DNA of 64,000 bases, from contig CAVYKK010000024.1 in NCBI GenBank assembly GCA_963769045.1, positions 85,219 to 149,218 on the forward strand, in the 5' to 3' direction. Shown piece by piece: positions 46,083 through 55,263 of this stretch. Source of the stretch: Methanocella_A sp963769045. GTDB lineage: Archaea > Halobacteriota > Methanocellia > Methanocellales > Methanocellaceae. The notes beneath the pieces were generated by a model. That model was given only the letters and a program-made list of their open reading frames with translations. It made no database searches and was not told the DNA's origin. Position numbers and translations under genes: made by a program. How positions within the stretch are numbered: position 1 is the first letter of the stretch; the number at the start of each line of letters is the position of its first letter.

Positions 46083-46430
46083 ATGCAAATGCTAAAACAG
46101 GACAAATACCAGAAGGCCATCGAGCTTTGCTATGAATGTGCCGAGTCGTGCGACGCGGACGCAAACGCCGACTTCAACGAGAAGGACATCAAGAAGATGG
46201 TCGACTGCATCAAACTCGACCAGGACTGCGCTGAAGTATGTATCATGACCGCGAGGTACATGTCCCGGGACAGCGTGCTCTCCGAGGCCGCGTGCGCCAT
46301 GTGTGCGGAGATTTGCGATGCATGCGCGGAAGAATGCGAACGGCACAAGAATATGGAGCACTGTGTGAAGACCGCCAGCATCTGCCGGGCGACCGCGAAC
46401 GAATGCCGTAAAACGGCACAAATGGCATAA
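46083..46430 (+). CDS. Cys-rich four-helix-bundle copper-binding protein (Csp-like, DUF326)
   Basis: A 115-residue helical protein with 14 cysteines, mostly in CxxC or CxxxC spacing along helices: ELCYECAESC, VDCIKLDQDCAEVC, ACAMCAEICDACAEEC and HCVKTASICRATANEC. This is the pattern of the four-helix-bundle copper-storage proteins, in which Cys residues line the core and hold many Cu(I) ions. No signal peptide, so cytosolic. GGGAGAGGTT precedes ATG 46083, and AT-rich ATATAAATATTGATA at 46026-46042 is a likely promoter. Its neighbour is a copper ATPase. Confidence 0.9.
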   Translation: MQMLKQDKYQKAIELCYECAESCDADANADFNEKDIKKMVDCIKLDQDCAEVCIMTARYMSRDSVLSEAACAMCAEICDACAEECERHKNMEHCVKTASICRATANECRKTAQMA

Positions 46431-46524
46431 TTCAAAGTTTATAATCCCTGCGTAATCCCATTAATATTGCAGAAAGGGCAGGAATGCATGGCTTTTAGTT
46501 TTCGTTACGCCAGGGAAGCAGACA

Positions 46525-48997
46525 ATGGACCACGGACATCACGAAACGCATGAAGAAAAGGACGACATGGGCCAGGAAGCACATGAGTTGGAGAATGCCG
46601 CCGAAGTCCCTCCGCCCCGGGAAGGCAAGATGCCCGGGCATATGGGGCACGAAATGATGCCTGGCATGGAGCACGGGGACCACACCATGCACATGCCTCC
46701 GGCGGGCGGTGGCGCCGGCCACGCTGCCCACGGCGGCCATATGGCCATGATCGAGGACTTCAAGCGGCGGCTGATCGTATGCCTGATACTGACCGTCCCG
46801 ATCATCCTGCTGTCATCGACCATCCAGGAGTTCTTCGGTTACCGGCTGGACTTTCCCGGCTCGATCTACGTCCAGTTCCTGCTTTCCTCGGCCGTGTACT
46901 TCTACGGCGGCTACCCGTTCCTGAAGGGATTTGTCGACGAGATGAAGAACCGCCTGCCTGGCATGATGACGCTCATCGCGGTTGCCATCACAGTGGCATA
47001 CGTCTATAGCGCGGCCGTCGTCTTTGGCCTTCAGGGTATGACCTTTTTCTGGGAACTGGCCACGCTTATCGATATCATGCTGCTCGGGCACTGGATCGAG
47101 ATGCGCTCGGTCATGGGCGCGTCGCGGGCGCTGGAGGAGCTGGTGAAGATCATGCCGTCGGAAGCGCACATGGTCATGGACAGCATGGTCCACGACGTCC
47201 CGGTGGAGGCGCTAAAGCAGGGCGACGTCGTCCTGGTCAAGCCCGGCGAGAAGGTGCCGGTAGACGGCGAAGTGATCGATGGCGATACAAGCGTCAACGA
47301 GTCCATGCTGACCGGCGAGTCGAAGCCAGTCTCAAAGGGCCCGGGCGACACGGTCATCGGCGGCTCTGTCAACGGCGAGGGCTCGGTTAAAGTAAAGGTA
47401 ACCAAGACAGGAAAAGAGACCTACCTCAGCCAGGTGATCGAGTTCGTCCGGCAGGCGCAGGAGAGCAAGTCGCACGCACAGGACCTGGCCAACCGTGCAG
47501 CGTTCGTGCTGACGATCATTGCCCTGAGCGTCGGTGCAATCACGCTGCTGGCCTGGGTCTACTTCGGGCAAAGCCTGGCGTTTGCCGTCGAGCGGATGGC
47601 CACCGTCATGGTGATCACCTGCCCGCATGCGCTGGGGCTGGCGGTGCCGCTGGTCGTCGCCGTATCCACGTCGCTGGCCGCCAAGTCAGGGCTGCTGATC
47701 CGGGACCGGACGGCGTTCGAGAAAGCCAGAGACGTGCAGGCCATTATTTTCGACAAGACCGGCACGCTCACGCTGGGCAGGTTTGGCGTCACGGACATTA
47801 TGCCGCTGGCACAGTCAGGATGAAAACGACGTCCTCGAGCGCACGGCCGCGCTGGAGGCAAGCTCCGAGCACCCGATCGCCGCAGGCATCGTGAAAAGCG
47901 CTACGGATAAGGGACTGAAGATTGCCCCTGTCGCCGCGTTCAAAGCTCTGCCCGGTAAAGGTGTCGAGGGATCGATAGACGGAAAGATGTACCGGGTGGT
48001 CAGCCCGGGCTACCTGAAAGAAAAAGGGATAGCCGTTGATGACACACGAATCGAAAAGGCACAGCAGCAGGGCAAGACCGTGGTCTTTCTGTTACAGGAG
48101 GATAAGCCGGTCGGCGCAATAGCTCTCGCGGACATCATCCGGCCGGAGTCTAAAGACGCCATTGACCGGCTGAAGCAGATGGGCATCAAGTGCATGATGC
48201 TTACCGGGGATAACAGGTACGTGGCAAAATGGGTGGCAGAGGAGCTCGGACTGGACGACTACTTCGCCGAGGTGCTCCCCCACCAGAAAGTCGAGAAGGT
48301 CAAAGAGGTCCAGAAAACATACCGGACCGGCATGGTCGGCGACGGCGTCAACGACGCCCCGGCGCTGGTGCAGGCGGACGTCGGCATCGCCATCGGCGCG
48401 GGCACGGACGTGGCCATCGAGAGCGCCGATATCGTGCTGGTGAAGAACGACCCGAGAGACGTGGTGAGCGTCGTCGTGCTCTCGAAAAAGACGTACGCGA
48501 AGATGGCCCAGAACCTGCTCTGGGCCACCGGCTATAACGCCTTCGCGATACCGCTGGCTGCGGGGATTTTGTACGGGTTCGGCATCCTGCTGTCGCCTGC
48601 GATCGGCGCGCTGTTGATGAGCGCCAGCACGGTGATCGTGGCGATCAACTCGAGGCTGTTGAGGATGCCGCAGTCCTTGAACTGCAGGCCGCAGTCCGCC
48701 TGTCTATCCAGGCGCCTGCAGGTCGCACGATTTAGCGCGGTTCTCGCACTCCTCGACCACGCGCTTTTTGTAGGCACGTATCGCCTCTTCGTACACCTGA
48801 AGGGTGTCCTCCGCCACCTTCTCCCAGGTGAACATCTCCAGCACCCGGGCGCGGGCGTTTTTGCTCATCTTCTTCTGCAGCTCTTTATCCTTGAGCAGGA
48901 TGACGGCATACTTCGCGATGTCCGAGGGGTCGTGCGGGTTGATGTGGAAACCGCAGATCCGGTCCCCGTCGGGGATGACCTGCTCCCGGAAGCCTGA
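46525..48997 (+). pseudogene. copB: CopB-type copper P-type ATPase, frameshifted and without its own stop
   Basis: The first frame (46525-47823) has a His/Met-rich N-terminus (MDHGHHETHEEK, HMGHEMMPGMEHGDHTMHM), six helices, the actuator NESMLTGES, the CPH membrane motif TCPHALGLAVPLV typical of P1B-3 pumps, and DKTGTLTLGRFGV. One extra base near 47818 stops it after MPLAQSG. The ATP-binding half follows in the next frame: ALEASSEHPIAAGIV, MLTGDNRYVAKWVAEELGLD, MVGDGVNDAPALVQADVG and helices ending VAINSRLLR at about 48664. Its stop is missing, so that frame runs to 48997 through DNA antisense to a glycosyltransferase. It would export Cu(I)/Cu(II) or Ag(I) if intact. A sequencing error cannot be excluded. 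Confidence 0.85.
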
Positions 48998-50008
48998 CGT
49001 CCCGGTCGCGCCGACGATCACCGGCTTGCCCATGGCCATGGCCTCCAGGCTGACAATGCCGAACGGCTCGTACTTCGAAGGGAAGATAGCCACATCGCAT
49101 GCCGCATAGTGGAGCCTCCGCTCGTCCTCGCTGATATAGCTGAAGTTGAAGATGACGTTCTTCTCCAGGCCGTGCTGGCGGACGATATCGCGGAGCATGT
49201 CCTGCTGCTCGCCCGAACCGACGATTACCAGTTTTGCGTCCGGTATCTCTTTTACGATCTGGGTCATGGCCATGGTGAGCGTGTCGGCGCCCTTCACCCA
49301 GGTGAGGCGGCCGACGAAGAAGATCATGGGCGAGTTGCCGACGCCGATCTTCTGGCGGAAGGCGCGGATGTCCAGCTCGCTGAAGGAGCCGGGGGCATAC
49401 TTTTTCGTGTCCACGCCGTTGTAGACTACGCGTATTTTGCTCTCCGGGTAGCCGAGCTTCGCCAGCTCGTCCCGCATGGCGTAGCTCACGGTCACGATCA
49501 GGTCGGCCTTGACCGCCCCGAGATGCTCGATCTCCTTTACCGTGGCCGATCCTGCGCCGGTCCTGCCGCCCTCGGTGGAGTGGAAGTGGACGACCAGCGG
49601 CAGCGGCAGGTTGCTTTTCGCGATGATGCCCGCCGGGAAGCCGAGCCAGTCGTGCGAGACGGCGATGTCGAACCTTTCGCCTCTCGGCACGACTTCATTG
49701 ATGAGCCTGGAGGCGGAGAGCAGGTTGTACTGCAGCGTTTCCATGAAGAACTTCTTGCCGCCGGCGTCCCAGTGCATGACGTCCCCGGGCGTGATCACGG
49801 GCAGCACGCCCTCGATGTTCATGAGCAGCGGCCGGTGCACTTCCACGCCGTTCCAGGTGTCGCAGGTCGCGTCCTTGCCGCAGTTGCGGGAGAAGACGGT
49901 GATCTCCTGGCCTTTCCTCACGTACTCGCGGGTGATCTCCATGGCGTACGTGCCCAGCCCTCCCCTGAAGAACGGCGGGTACTCATCGACAAAATATGCA
50001 ATCTTCAC
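48704..50008 (-). CDS. Glycosyltransferase family 4 (glycogen-synthase-like)
   Basis: A 434-residue GT-B enzyme opening MKIAYFVDEYPPFFRGGLGT. Donor-domain motifs are MIFFVGRLTWVKGADTLTMA, LVIVGSGEQQ and FPSKYEPFGIVSLEAMAMGK. It is a paralogue of the enzyme at 30373-31644 throughout its length. Its ATG overlaps the next gene's stop by 4 bases, so it belongs to an operon GH57-GT4-GT4. With GH57 alongside, a role in glucan (glycogen) synthesis is likely. The product cannot be fixed from sequence. Its last 294 bases are opposite the run-on frame of the copper ATPase. Confidence 0.9.
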   Translation of the reverse strand: MKIAYFVDEYPPFFRGGLGTYAMEITREYVRKGQEITVFSRNCGKDATCDTWNGVEVHRPLLMNIEGVLPVITPGDVMHWDAGGKKFFMETLQYNLLSASRLINEVVPRGERFDIAVSHDWLGFPAGIIAKSNLPLPLVVHFHSTEGGRTGAGSATVKEIEHLGAVKADLIVTVSYAMRDELAKLGYPESKIRVVYNGVDTKKYAPGSFSELDIRAFRQKIGVGNSPMIFFVGRLTWVKGADTLTMAMTQIVKEIPDAKLVIVGSGEQQDMLRDIVRQHGLEKNVIFNFSYISEDERRLHYAACDVAIFPSKYEPFGIVSLEAMAMGKPVIVGATGTSGFREQVIPDGDRICGFHINPHDPSDIAKYAVILLKDKELQKKMSKNARARVLEMFTWEKVAEDTLQVYEEAIRAYKKRVVEECENRAKSCDLQAPG

Positions 50009-51192
50009 GTTTTCACCTTCCGGTATATCTCCATCATTTTTCCCGCGACCAGGTTCCAGAGGAACTGCTTCTCGACCTTCCTGCGGCCGTTTCTGCCGAA
50101 TGCCGCGGCGCGGGACGGGTCACTCAGCACATAGCTGATACCCCAGGCTATGGAGGCCGGGTCTAAATAAACTTTCACACCGTCCCGGAAGTTAGCCACA
50201 TTCTCGGCAAGCCCTCCGACGTCCGAAACCACGGGGCACTTGCGCGCGCTCCAGGCCTCCAGCGGCACCAGGCCGAATGGCTCGTTGCGGCTCGGGACGA
50301 CTATCGTATCGCATGCGTTCAGCAGCCGTATGTACTCTGAGTCAGGGATGTAGCCTGCAAACCTGACTGGCATGCCGTTGCAGCGTGCCTGCAGTTCGTA
50401 CTTCATGCTGCCCTGCCCGGCCATAATGAACTGCACGTCCCAGCGCTGTCGCAGCACCAGCGGCACCGCTGCCGCCAGCAGGTCGGGGCCCTTCTGGTAC
50501 TCCATGCGACCCACGAAGAACACCAGCGGAGCATAGGGGTGGATGCCATATGATCGCTTTACCTCGCCCGGGTCGATCACCGCTTCGTACACCTCGGGGA
50601 AAATCCCGTTAGAGATGACTTCCACCTTCTCGTAGGGCACGTTGTACAGCCACATGATCTCGTTCTTCAGTGTATGAGAGACGGCAGTAAGCTGTTTCAC
50701 CACGAAAGCGCCGTACCATTCCTTGCCGGAGATCTCCCGCGCCTCCCACCAGTCGCCTATCCGGTTCCCGGCCCGGCCGTACTCGGTGGAGTGGAACGTC
50801 ATCACTGTGTTACGGTCCCTGAGCCGGTGCAGCGCGTCGACCACATGCCAGTCGTGGAAATGGAGGATGTCGAACGGCGGCGAGTCGAACTCTTTGAACC
50901 GCTGGACCATCTTTTCGCACATGTCCCGGGAGTAGTCCACGATGTTGCCAGCGAACGGCTGGACGTAGTGGTATTGTACGCCTTTGATGGTCCGGTCGGC
51001 GCCTCCCCTCGTGAAGAAATGCACCTCGTTGTCCCGGGCGAGCACCTCCGCGAGGTAGGTAGCGCCGGGCGACAGGCCGCCGATGCGCTCCGAATAGATG
51101 GACTCCCAGCAGAAGAAGGCTATTTTAAGCGGTCCCGCAGCTCTTTTCTCCTGCGGTCGACGACTTCGATCAGCTCGATGCGATTTTGGCAT
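50005..51192 (-). CDS. Glycosyltransferase family 4
   Basis: A 395-residue GT-B enzyme. After a basic leader (MPKSHRADRSRRPQEKR) the fold starts LKIAFFCWESIYSERIGGLS. It has DILHFHDWHVVDALHRL, PLVFFVGRMEYQKGPDLLAA and the donor site VPSRNEPFGLVPLEAWSARK. It differs from the other two GT4s and is closest to archaeal glycogen-synthase or 4-alpha-glucanotransferase-linked enzymes. The frame lacks a start at the fold boundary (the codon is CTT). A strong GAGGTGAGC six bases before ATG 51192 fixes the start inside the GH57 gene, giving a 73-base overlap. Confidence 0.88.
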   Translation of the reverse strand: MPKSHRADRSRRPQEKRAAGPLKIAFFCWESIYSERIGGLSPGATYLAEVLARDNEVHFFTRGGADRTIKGVQYHYVQPFAGNIVDYSRDMCEKMVQRFKEFDSPPFDILHFHDWHVVDALHRLRDRNTVMTFHSTEYGRAGNRIGDWWEAREISGKEWYGAFVVKQLTAVSHTLKNEIMWLYNVPYEKVEVISNGIFPEVYEAVIDPGEVKRSYGIHPYAPLVFFVGRMEYQKGPDLLAAAVPLVLRQRWDVQFIMAGQGSMKYELQARCNGMPVRFAGYIPDSEYIRLLNACDTIVVPSRNEPFGLVPLEAWSARKCPVVSDVGGLAENVANFRDGVKVYLDPASIAWGISYVLSDPSRAAAFGRNGRRKVEKQFLWNLVAGKMMEIYRKVKT

Positions 51193-52580
51193 TTGCTCAC
51201 CTCTTCGGCCAGGCTGTCGTCCTTGAGCACATCCCTGATCCACTTTACGAAGTCCCCGTGCCGGATATGGTAGGCGACCGAGTCCGACGGTACATAGTTC
51301 AGCATCTCGCCGAAGTCGTCCAGGCTGTAGGCTGTGAAGCCGGTATAGACCATCGGGTTGCGGAACCTGAAGGCTTTCTCCGGCGGCTGGCAGCTGAGCT
51401 CGACCGCCACGTCCCTCGGCTTCATCTTCCGGGCGGAACGGGCCTCGAAGTCGGCGAGCACCCGCATATAGCCGTCAAAGGCCTCGATATTAGTGCAGGC
51501 GTCAGGGCTGAAGTAACTGTGCACCTCGCCGCAGGAGCCGAACTTCGAGGCCATGTAGTAGAAGTGATCGCTTGTCTGCAGGTATCGCCATATCTTCTTG
51601 TTATCCTGTGCGAAAGCCTTCGCGTGCTGGACCTCTTTGAGTGCCGTGTGCTGGATGCTGTTGCCCAGCCACGCGGAGACGTCTTTCTCCACGTCCGCCC
51701 AGGAGACGGTCTCGTCGAAGCTCAGCTCCCCGGCCGGCTCCAGTTCTGCGATCTCCGATGGCGTGGCAAAGGAGACACCCCTTTCGGTACATTCCCCGGG
51801 CAGCCAGCGCAGGAATTCCATAATGCCAGTGTCCACCCACTGGTGCTCCCCGAAGGTCTCATAGTCGACGAACACGTTGACGAAGTCGCCCGGTGACGCG
51901 GCTATCCAGGAAGCGTACTTGTCGGCGGTCAGCGGCCACTCCGGCCAGCTGCGGCTGGGGAACCGGAATGCGATGTCGTCGGATAAAGGAAAGCTCCGCA
52001 TCAGCAGCTTCGTGCCTCGACATGAGTACACGTAGTTGGGGCTGCGCCAGCCGAGGATACGGTCCACCCCTTCAGTGTAGGCCGCTTTGAAGCCCATGCG
52101 CATGGCCGATTCGGCGATGGCGTTGTTGAAGATGAACTCGGTGTTCTCCAGCACCTGCGTCCGGACGCCGAAGACGTCCTTTATCAGGCGCCGGTGGAGC
52201 CTGACCTGCTCCTCGAACTCAGACAGGTCGTCGAACAGGCTGGCGATGCTGTGGAAATAGGTCTGGGAGAGCATCTCGGCGTTACGGTGCCGGGCTACCT
52301 GCCGGAACAGGTCAAGCGCGTCAGGGCTCCACCGCTCGAGCTGCTCGACGAGCGTGCCGGACAGGCTGTAAGCACACTCGAAGCCCTCGTCCAGCAGCTC
52401 CAGCATAAGCTGCGTGGCCGGGAGATAGCACTTGTCGCACACCCGCAGCAGGATTTCCTTATTGCTGTCGCTAAAGTATGCCTCCTCGGTCTTCCGGCCT
52501 CTTTTTACCCTGCCGGGCTCGAAGGCAGGGTTCAGCCGGTAGGGCTGGTGTACCTCGAACCCCATGCAAAGCCTGACCAA
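51120..52580 (-). CDS. Glycoside hydrolase family 57 (alpha-amylase/glucanotransferase type)
   Basis: A 486-residue GH57 enzyme: CMGFEVHQPYRL (conserved region 1), LSQTYFHSIASLF, VLENTEFIFNN (region 3, expected Glu nucleophile) and VFVDYETFGEHQW (region 4, expected Asp acid/base). A C-terminal helical domain follows. Family members are alpha-amylases, 4-alpha-glucanotransferases or branching enzymes; the length fits the archaeal alpha-amylase group. TTG 52580 is taken as start because GGAGCGGGG precedes it; ATG 52565 is the alternative. It leads an operon with two GT4 genes, a storage-glucan cluster. Confidence 0.92.
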   Translation of the reverse strand: MVRLCMGFEVHQPYRLNPAFEPGRVKRGRKTEEAYFSDSNKEILLRVCDKCYLPATQLMLELLDEGFECAYSLSGTLVEQLERWSPDALDLFRQVARHRNAEMLSQTYFHSIASLFDDLSEFEEQVRLHRRLIKDVFGVRTQVLENTEFIFNNAIAESAMRMGFKAAYTEGVDRILGWRSPNYVYSCRGTKLLMRSFPLSDDIAFRFPSRSWPEWPLTADKYASWIAASPGDFVNVFVDYETFGEHQWVDTGIMEFLRWLPGECTERGVSFATPSEIAELEPAGELSFDETVSWADVEKDVSAWLGNSIQHTALKEVQHAKAFAQDNKKIWRYLQTSDHFYYMASKFGSCGEVHSYFSPDACTNIEAFDGYMRVLADFEARSARKMKPRDVAVELSCQPPEKAFRFRNPMVYTGFTAYSLDDFGEMLNYVPSDSVAYHIRHGDFVKWIRDVLKDDSLAEEVSKCQNRIELIEVVDRRRKELRDRLK

Positions 52581-52689
52581 TTTTGCCCCGCTCCGTAATG
52601 ATATCCTTGCGTAGCTGCGATATTTTAGCTATTCAGGTATATGGACGGAAAATGCGGCGCCAGGCACCGGCGCGGCGACGAAAAAGCGG

Positions 52690-53655
52690 TTATAGAGTGA
52701 TTTCCCGGAGGCTCTTCGCAGCCGATTCCGGGGGCACTGAGTTGATGTTGATGTCGGTGTTCAGCTCGAAACCCGCCTCGATGCCCAGCTTGGGATAGAT
52801 GCGCAGGTGCATGTGCAGCGGCGCGTCGATCGACTGGACGAACGCGTAATTGTACGGCGGGTCGTCGAGGAGCTTCGACAGGCGGGCAAGGACGTCCCGC
52901 GTCACCATGGCCATGTCATCCCGTTCGGCGTCCGTCAGTTCCGCGATGTTCTTACAGGGCCTGCGAGGGAATATCCATACCCCGTAGGTGAAAGGGGAGG
53001 CAAAAGGGGCCAACGCAACGGTGTGCTGCGTTGCGGTGATCAGCCGCTCCGACTTCTCCTCCAGTGCGAGGACCGGCAAATAGTCGCGGTGATATTGCTC
53101 CTTGATGATCTCGGGCACGATCGGTATTGCTATGATCTGCGAATGCGGATGCGTCAGCGAAGCCCCGGCCTCCTTGCCATAGTTGCGGAAGAGCGAGACG
53201 TATTTGACATAAGGCAGCTGCGCGATCTCCGTGAACCGGTCACGGTAAGCCATGAACAGCCGCTTAATCTCATTATCGGACATACCCTGTGGCTGCCTGA
53301 CGTGCTCAGGCGTCTCCACGATCACCTCGTGGACGCCGGCAGCGGCGATCTGGCGTGTCGACTTTGCGGTCGCCTCCCCCGGCTTCACCGCAGGGAACAG
53401 GTTCGGTATCGCCCTGATCACCCAGCCTGTCAGCGGAGGCTGCCCCTCCGTATCCGCCTCGTGCCGCAGCCCGTTGCCTTCGAAATAGGACGCTTTGCTA
53501 GGCGGGGTCTTGCTCTCGTTGCCCGGGCAGAAAAAGCATATCGACGGGGCCGCCTCGGCGGGCTTTGGCTTGATAAAGTCCGTGGGCCGCCTGGCCCGGT
53601 CCGTAGCGATGATGACCCACCGGTCCGTGAAATAGTCCCGCCGCAACTCGTTCAT
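52690..53655 (-). CDS. galT: Galactose-1-phosphate uridylyltransferase family enzyme
   Basis: A 321-residue HIT-superfamily nucleotidyltransferase that exchanges UMP between UDP-glucose and galactose 1-phosphate (some archaeal relatives act on other sugar phosphates). ICFFCPGNE supplies zinc Cys residues, LTHPHSQIIAIP contains the catalytic His triad (HPH-S-Q), and LHMHLRIYPK the second His site. ATG 53655 is the clear start; the open frame upstream lies in a fold-back element. It feeds UDP-sugars or hexose phosphates into the glucan cluster. Confidence 0.92.
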   Translation of the reverse strand: MNELRRDYFTDRWVIIATDRARRPTDFIKPKPAEAAPSICFFCPGNESKTPPSKASYFEGNGLRHEADTEGQPPLTGWVIRAIPNLFPAVKPGEATAKSTRQIAAAGVHEVIVETPEHVRQPQGMSDNEIKRLFMAYRDRFTEIAQLPYVKYVSLFRNYGKEAGASLTHPHSQIIAIPIVPEIIKEQYHRDYLPVLALEEKSERLITATQHTVALAPFASPFTYGVWIFPRRPCKNIAELTDAERDDMAMVTRDVLARLSKLLDDPPYNYAFVQSIDAPLHMHLRIYPKLGIEAGFELNTDININSVPPESAAKSLREITL

Positions 53656-53699
53656 GGATCTATGTTGAGATGCGTTGGCAATAAATGTTTTTCGAGATT

Positions 53700-53898
53700 G
53701 CCAGAGGTCGCAGAGGTTTCGAGAGGCCACAGAGCTCAGCACAGAGGGCACAGAGGCCACAGAGGTATACACAGAGGTTTGTTTTAATAAGAGGGCTTTC
53801 AGCACAGCCTTTTTATTGAAAAGTCCTCTGTGTCGTCCTCTGTGGCCTCTGTGCCCTCTGTGCTGAACTCTGTGGCCTCTGGAAACCTCGGTGACCTC
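53700..53898. repeat. Long fold-back element, CACAGAGG family
   Basis: Arms of about 78 bases (53700-53779 and 53822-53898) are about 85 percent complementary and consist of CACAGAGGNC words with a shared CTCAGCACAGAGGGCACAGA core. The AT-rich loop is about 42 bases. It fills the gap between divergent galT and aroK and has the same arms as the element at 28.0 kb. Confidence 0.88.
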
Positions 53899-53982
53899 AT
53901 AGTGAGGCTATGCTTTTATTAGCGTCTCCGGCATTATTATATTAAAGCCCGACATAAGACTAAAGATAGCTGGACATAAGGC

Positions 53983-53996
53983 TTATATGTAATATG
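53983..53996 (+). promoter_or_regulatory. TATA box of aroK
   Basis: GCTTATATGTAATA lies about 35-45 bases before ATG 54029, after the fold-back element, with GCGAGG at 54013-54018 as a possible ribosome site. Confidence 0.45.
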
Positions 53997-54028
53997 CTAT
54001 CATATGGCATGCAAAGCGAGGCACGTCG

Positions 54029-54871
54029 ATGGAAGGGCATGGAGTTGCATACGGCGCGGGCACGGTAATCAACGCGATAGCGGCCTGGAAGGGCTGCGCG
54101 TTCGGGATAGACCTGATGACGGAGGCGACGGTGCAGCTGCGTGGCGACCTGGTCGAGGGAATGATCGAAGGCGGAGGCGACACGCGGCTGATCGAGCGGG
54201 CCTGTGAGCTGACGCTGAACAGCCTCTGCATCGACTCCGGGGCGAAGATCAGGACGACCAGTGGCATACCGGTGGCCAGCGGCCTGAAGTCGTCCAGCGC
54301 GGCGGCCAACGCCACAGTCCTCGCGACGGCGCGGGCGGCCCGGCGGGACATCGATCCGCTGGAAGCGGTCAGGATCGGCGTGCAGGCTGCACTGGACGCA
54401 GGCGTGTCGATCACGGGCGCGTTCGATGATGCCTGTGCATCCATGTTCGGAGGCGTCGTGCTCACGGATAATAAAGAGAGGAAGCTGCTGAAGCGGGAGA
54501 GGCTCGAATCCGAAGTCGTCATCTATGTGCCGGACCGCAAGGCCTTCTCGGCGCAGACGGACGTCCGCCGGTCGCGGCTTGTGGCTCCATGGGTCGAGAT
54601 GGCCTTCGATCTCGCATCTCGGGGCGAGTACCGCAGGGCGATGATGCTCAACGGGGTCCTGTACTGCAGCGCCCTGGGGTTCAGCACGGAGCCCATGATG
54701 GCGGCGCTGGAGCTCGGCATCGAAGGCGTAAGCCTCTCGGGCACCGGGCCGTCGTACGTCGCGCTGGCCACCGGCGGGCAGGCCGATCAGCTGAAGGCCG
54801 TATGGTCTGCCTATCCGGGCAGGATAATCAGGACGAAAACGGTCAACGAGGGCGCGTTTGTCCTGGAATGA
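54029..54871 (+). CDS. aroK: Archaeal shikimate kinase (GHMP family)
   Basis: A 280-residue GHMP-fold kinase that phosphorylates shikimate, replacing the unrelated bacterial AroK. The ATP loop is SGIPVASGLKSSSAAANA, the start MEGHGVAYGAGTVINAIAAW is the archaeal-type N-terminus, and GVSLSGTGPSYVAL is the C-terminal GHMP motif. It lies 15 bases ahead of chorismate mutase. Other genes of the pathway (tyrA, aroE) are 4 kb away on the other strand. Confidence 0.94.
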   Translation: MEGHGVAYGAGTVINAIAAWKGCAFGIDLMTEATVQLRGDLVEGMIEGGGDTRLIERACELTLNSLCIDSGAKIRTTSGIPVASGLKSSSAAANATVLATARAARRDIDPLEAVRIGVQAALDAGVSITGAFDDACASMFGGVVLTDNKERKLLKRERLESEVVIYVPDRKAFSAQTDVRRSRLVAPWVEMAFDLASRGEYRRAMMLNGVLYCSALGFSTEPMMAALELGIEGVSLSGTGPSYVALATGGQADQLKAVWSAYPGRIIRTKTVNEGAFVLE

Positions 54872-54886
54872 TGCATAGGTGTTACG

Positions 54887-55171
54887 ATGACATTAGAGCA
54901 GGTCAGGGAAGAGATTTCGCGAGTCGACGACGAGATGGTACGGCTGCTGGCCCGGCGCATGGAGCTGGCGGGCCTTGTACTTGAGGAGAAACGCAAGCTC
55001 GGCATGCCGATCAGCGACGACCGGCAGAATGATCTGGTGCTGAAGCGGGCCATGGAGCGCGCTACCGAGCTTAACATCGACCCGGCAGGCGTGAAGGAAA
55101 TTTTTTCAATCCTCATTCGCATGAGCATCGACCGGCAGCGGGAGATGGCGGGGAAGGGCCTGCTGCCCTGA
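54887..55171 (+). CDS. Chorismate mutase, AroQ class
   Basis: A 94-residue all-helical mutase converting chorismate to prephenate. EQVREEISRVDDEMVRLLAR is helix 1, with Arg and Asp at the usual positions. The active-site Lys and Arg lie in VLEEKRKLGMPISDDRQNDL, and the last helix ends with SILIRMSIDRQREM. It is a stand-alone domain without fused dehydratase or dehydrogenase. It is cotranscribed with aroK. Confidence 0.93.
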   Translation: MTLEQVREEISRVDDEMVRLLARRMELAGLVLEEKRKLGMPISDDRQNDLVLKRAMERATELNIDPAGVKEIFSILIRMSIDRQREMAGKGLLP

Positions 55172-55263
55172 GCTGGCGTTCAATCTCGGTACTATAAGGC
55201 AAAATCCGGTATTTTCCTTTTTTCATGTAAAAATATCGTAAAAAATAAGCGGCTGTTTGACCA

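Noticed and set aside
53656..53805. Upstream extension of galT through the fold-back element
   Set aside because: The extra residues come from CACAGAGG repeat arms; the family starts at MNELRRDYFT.
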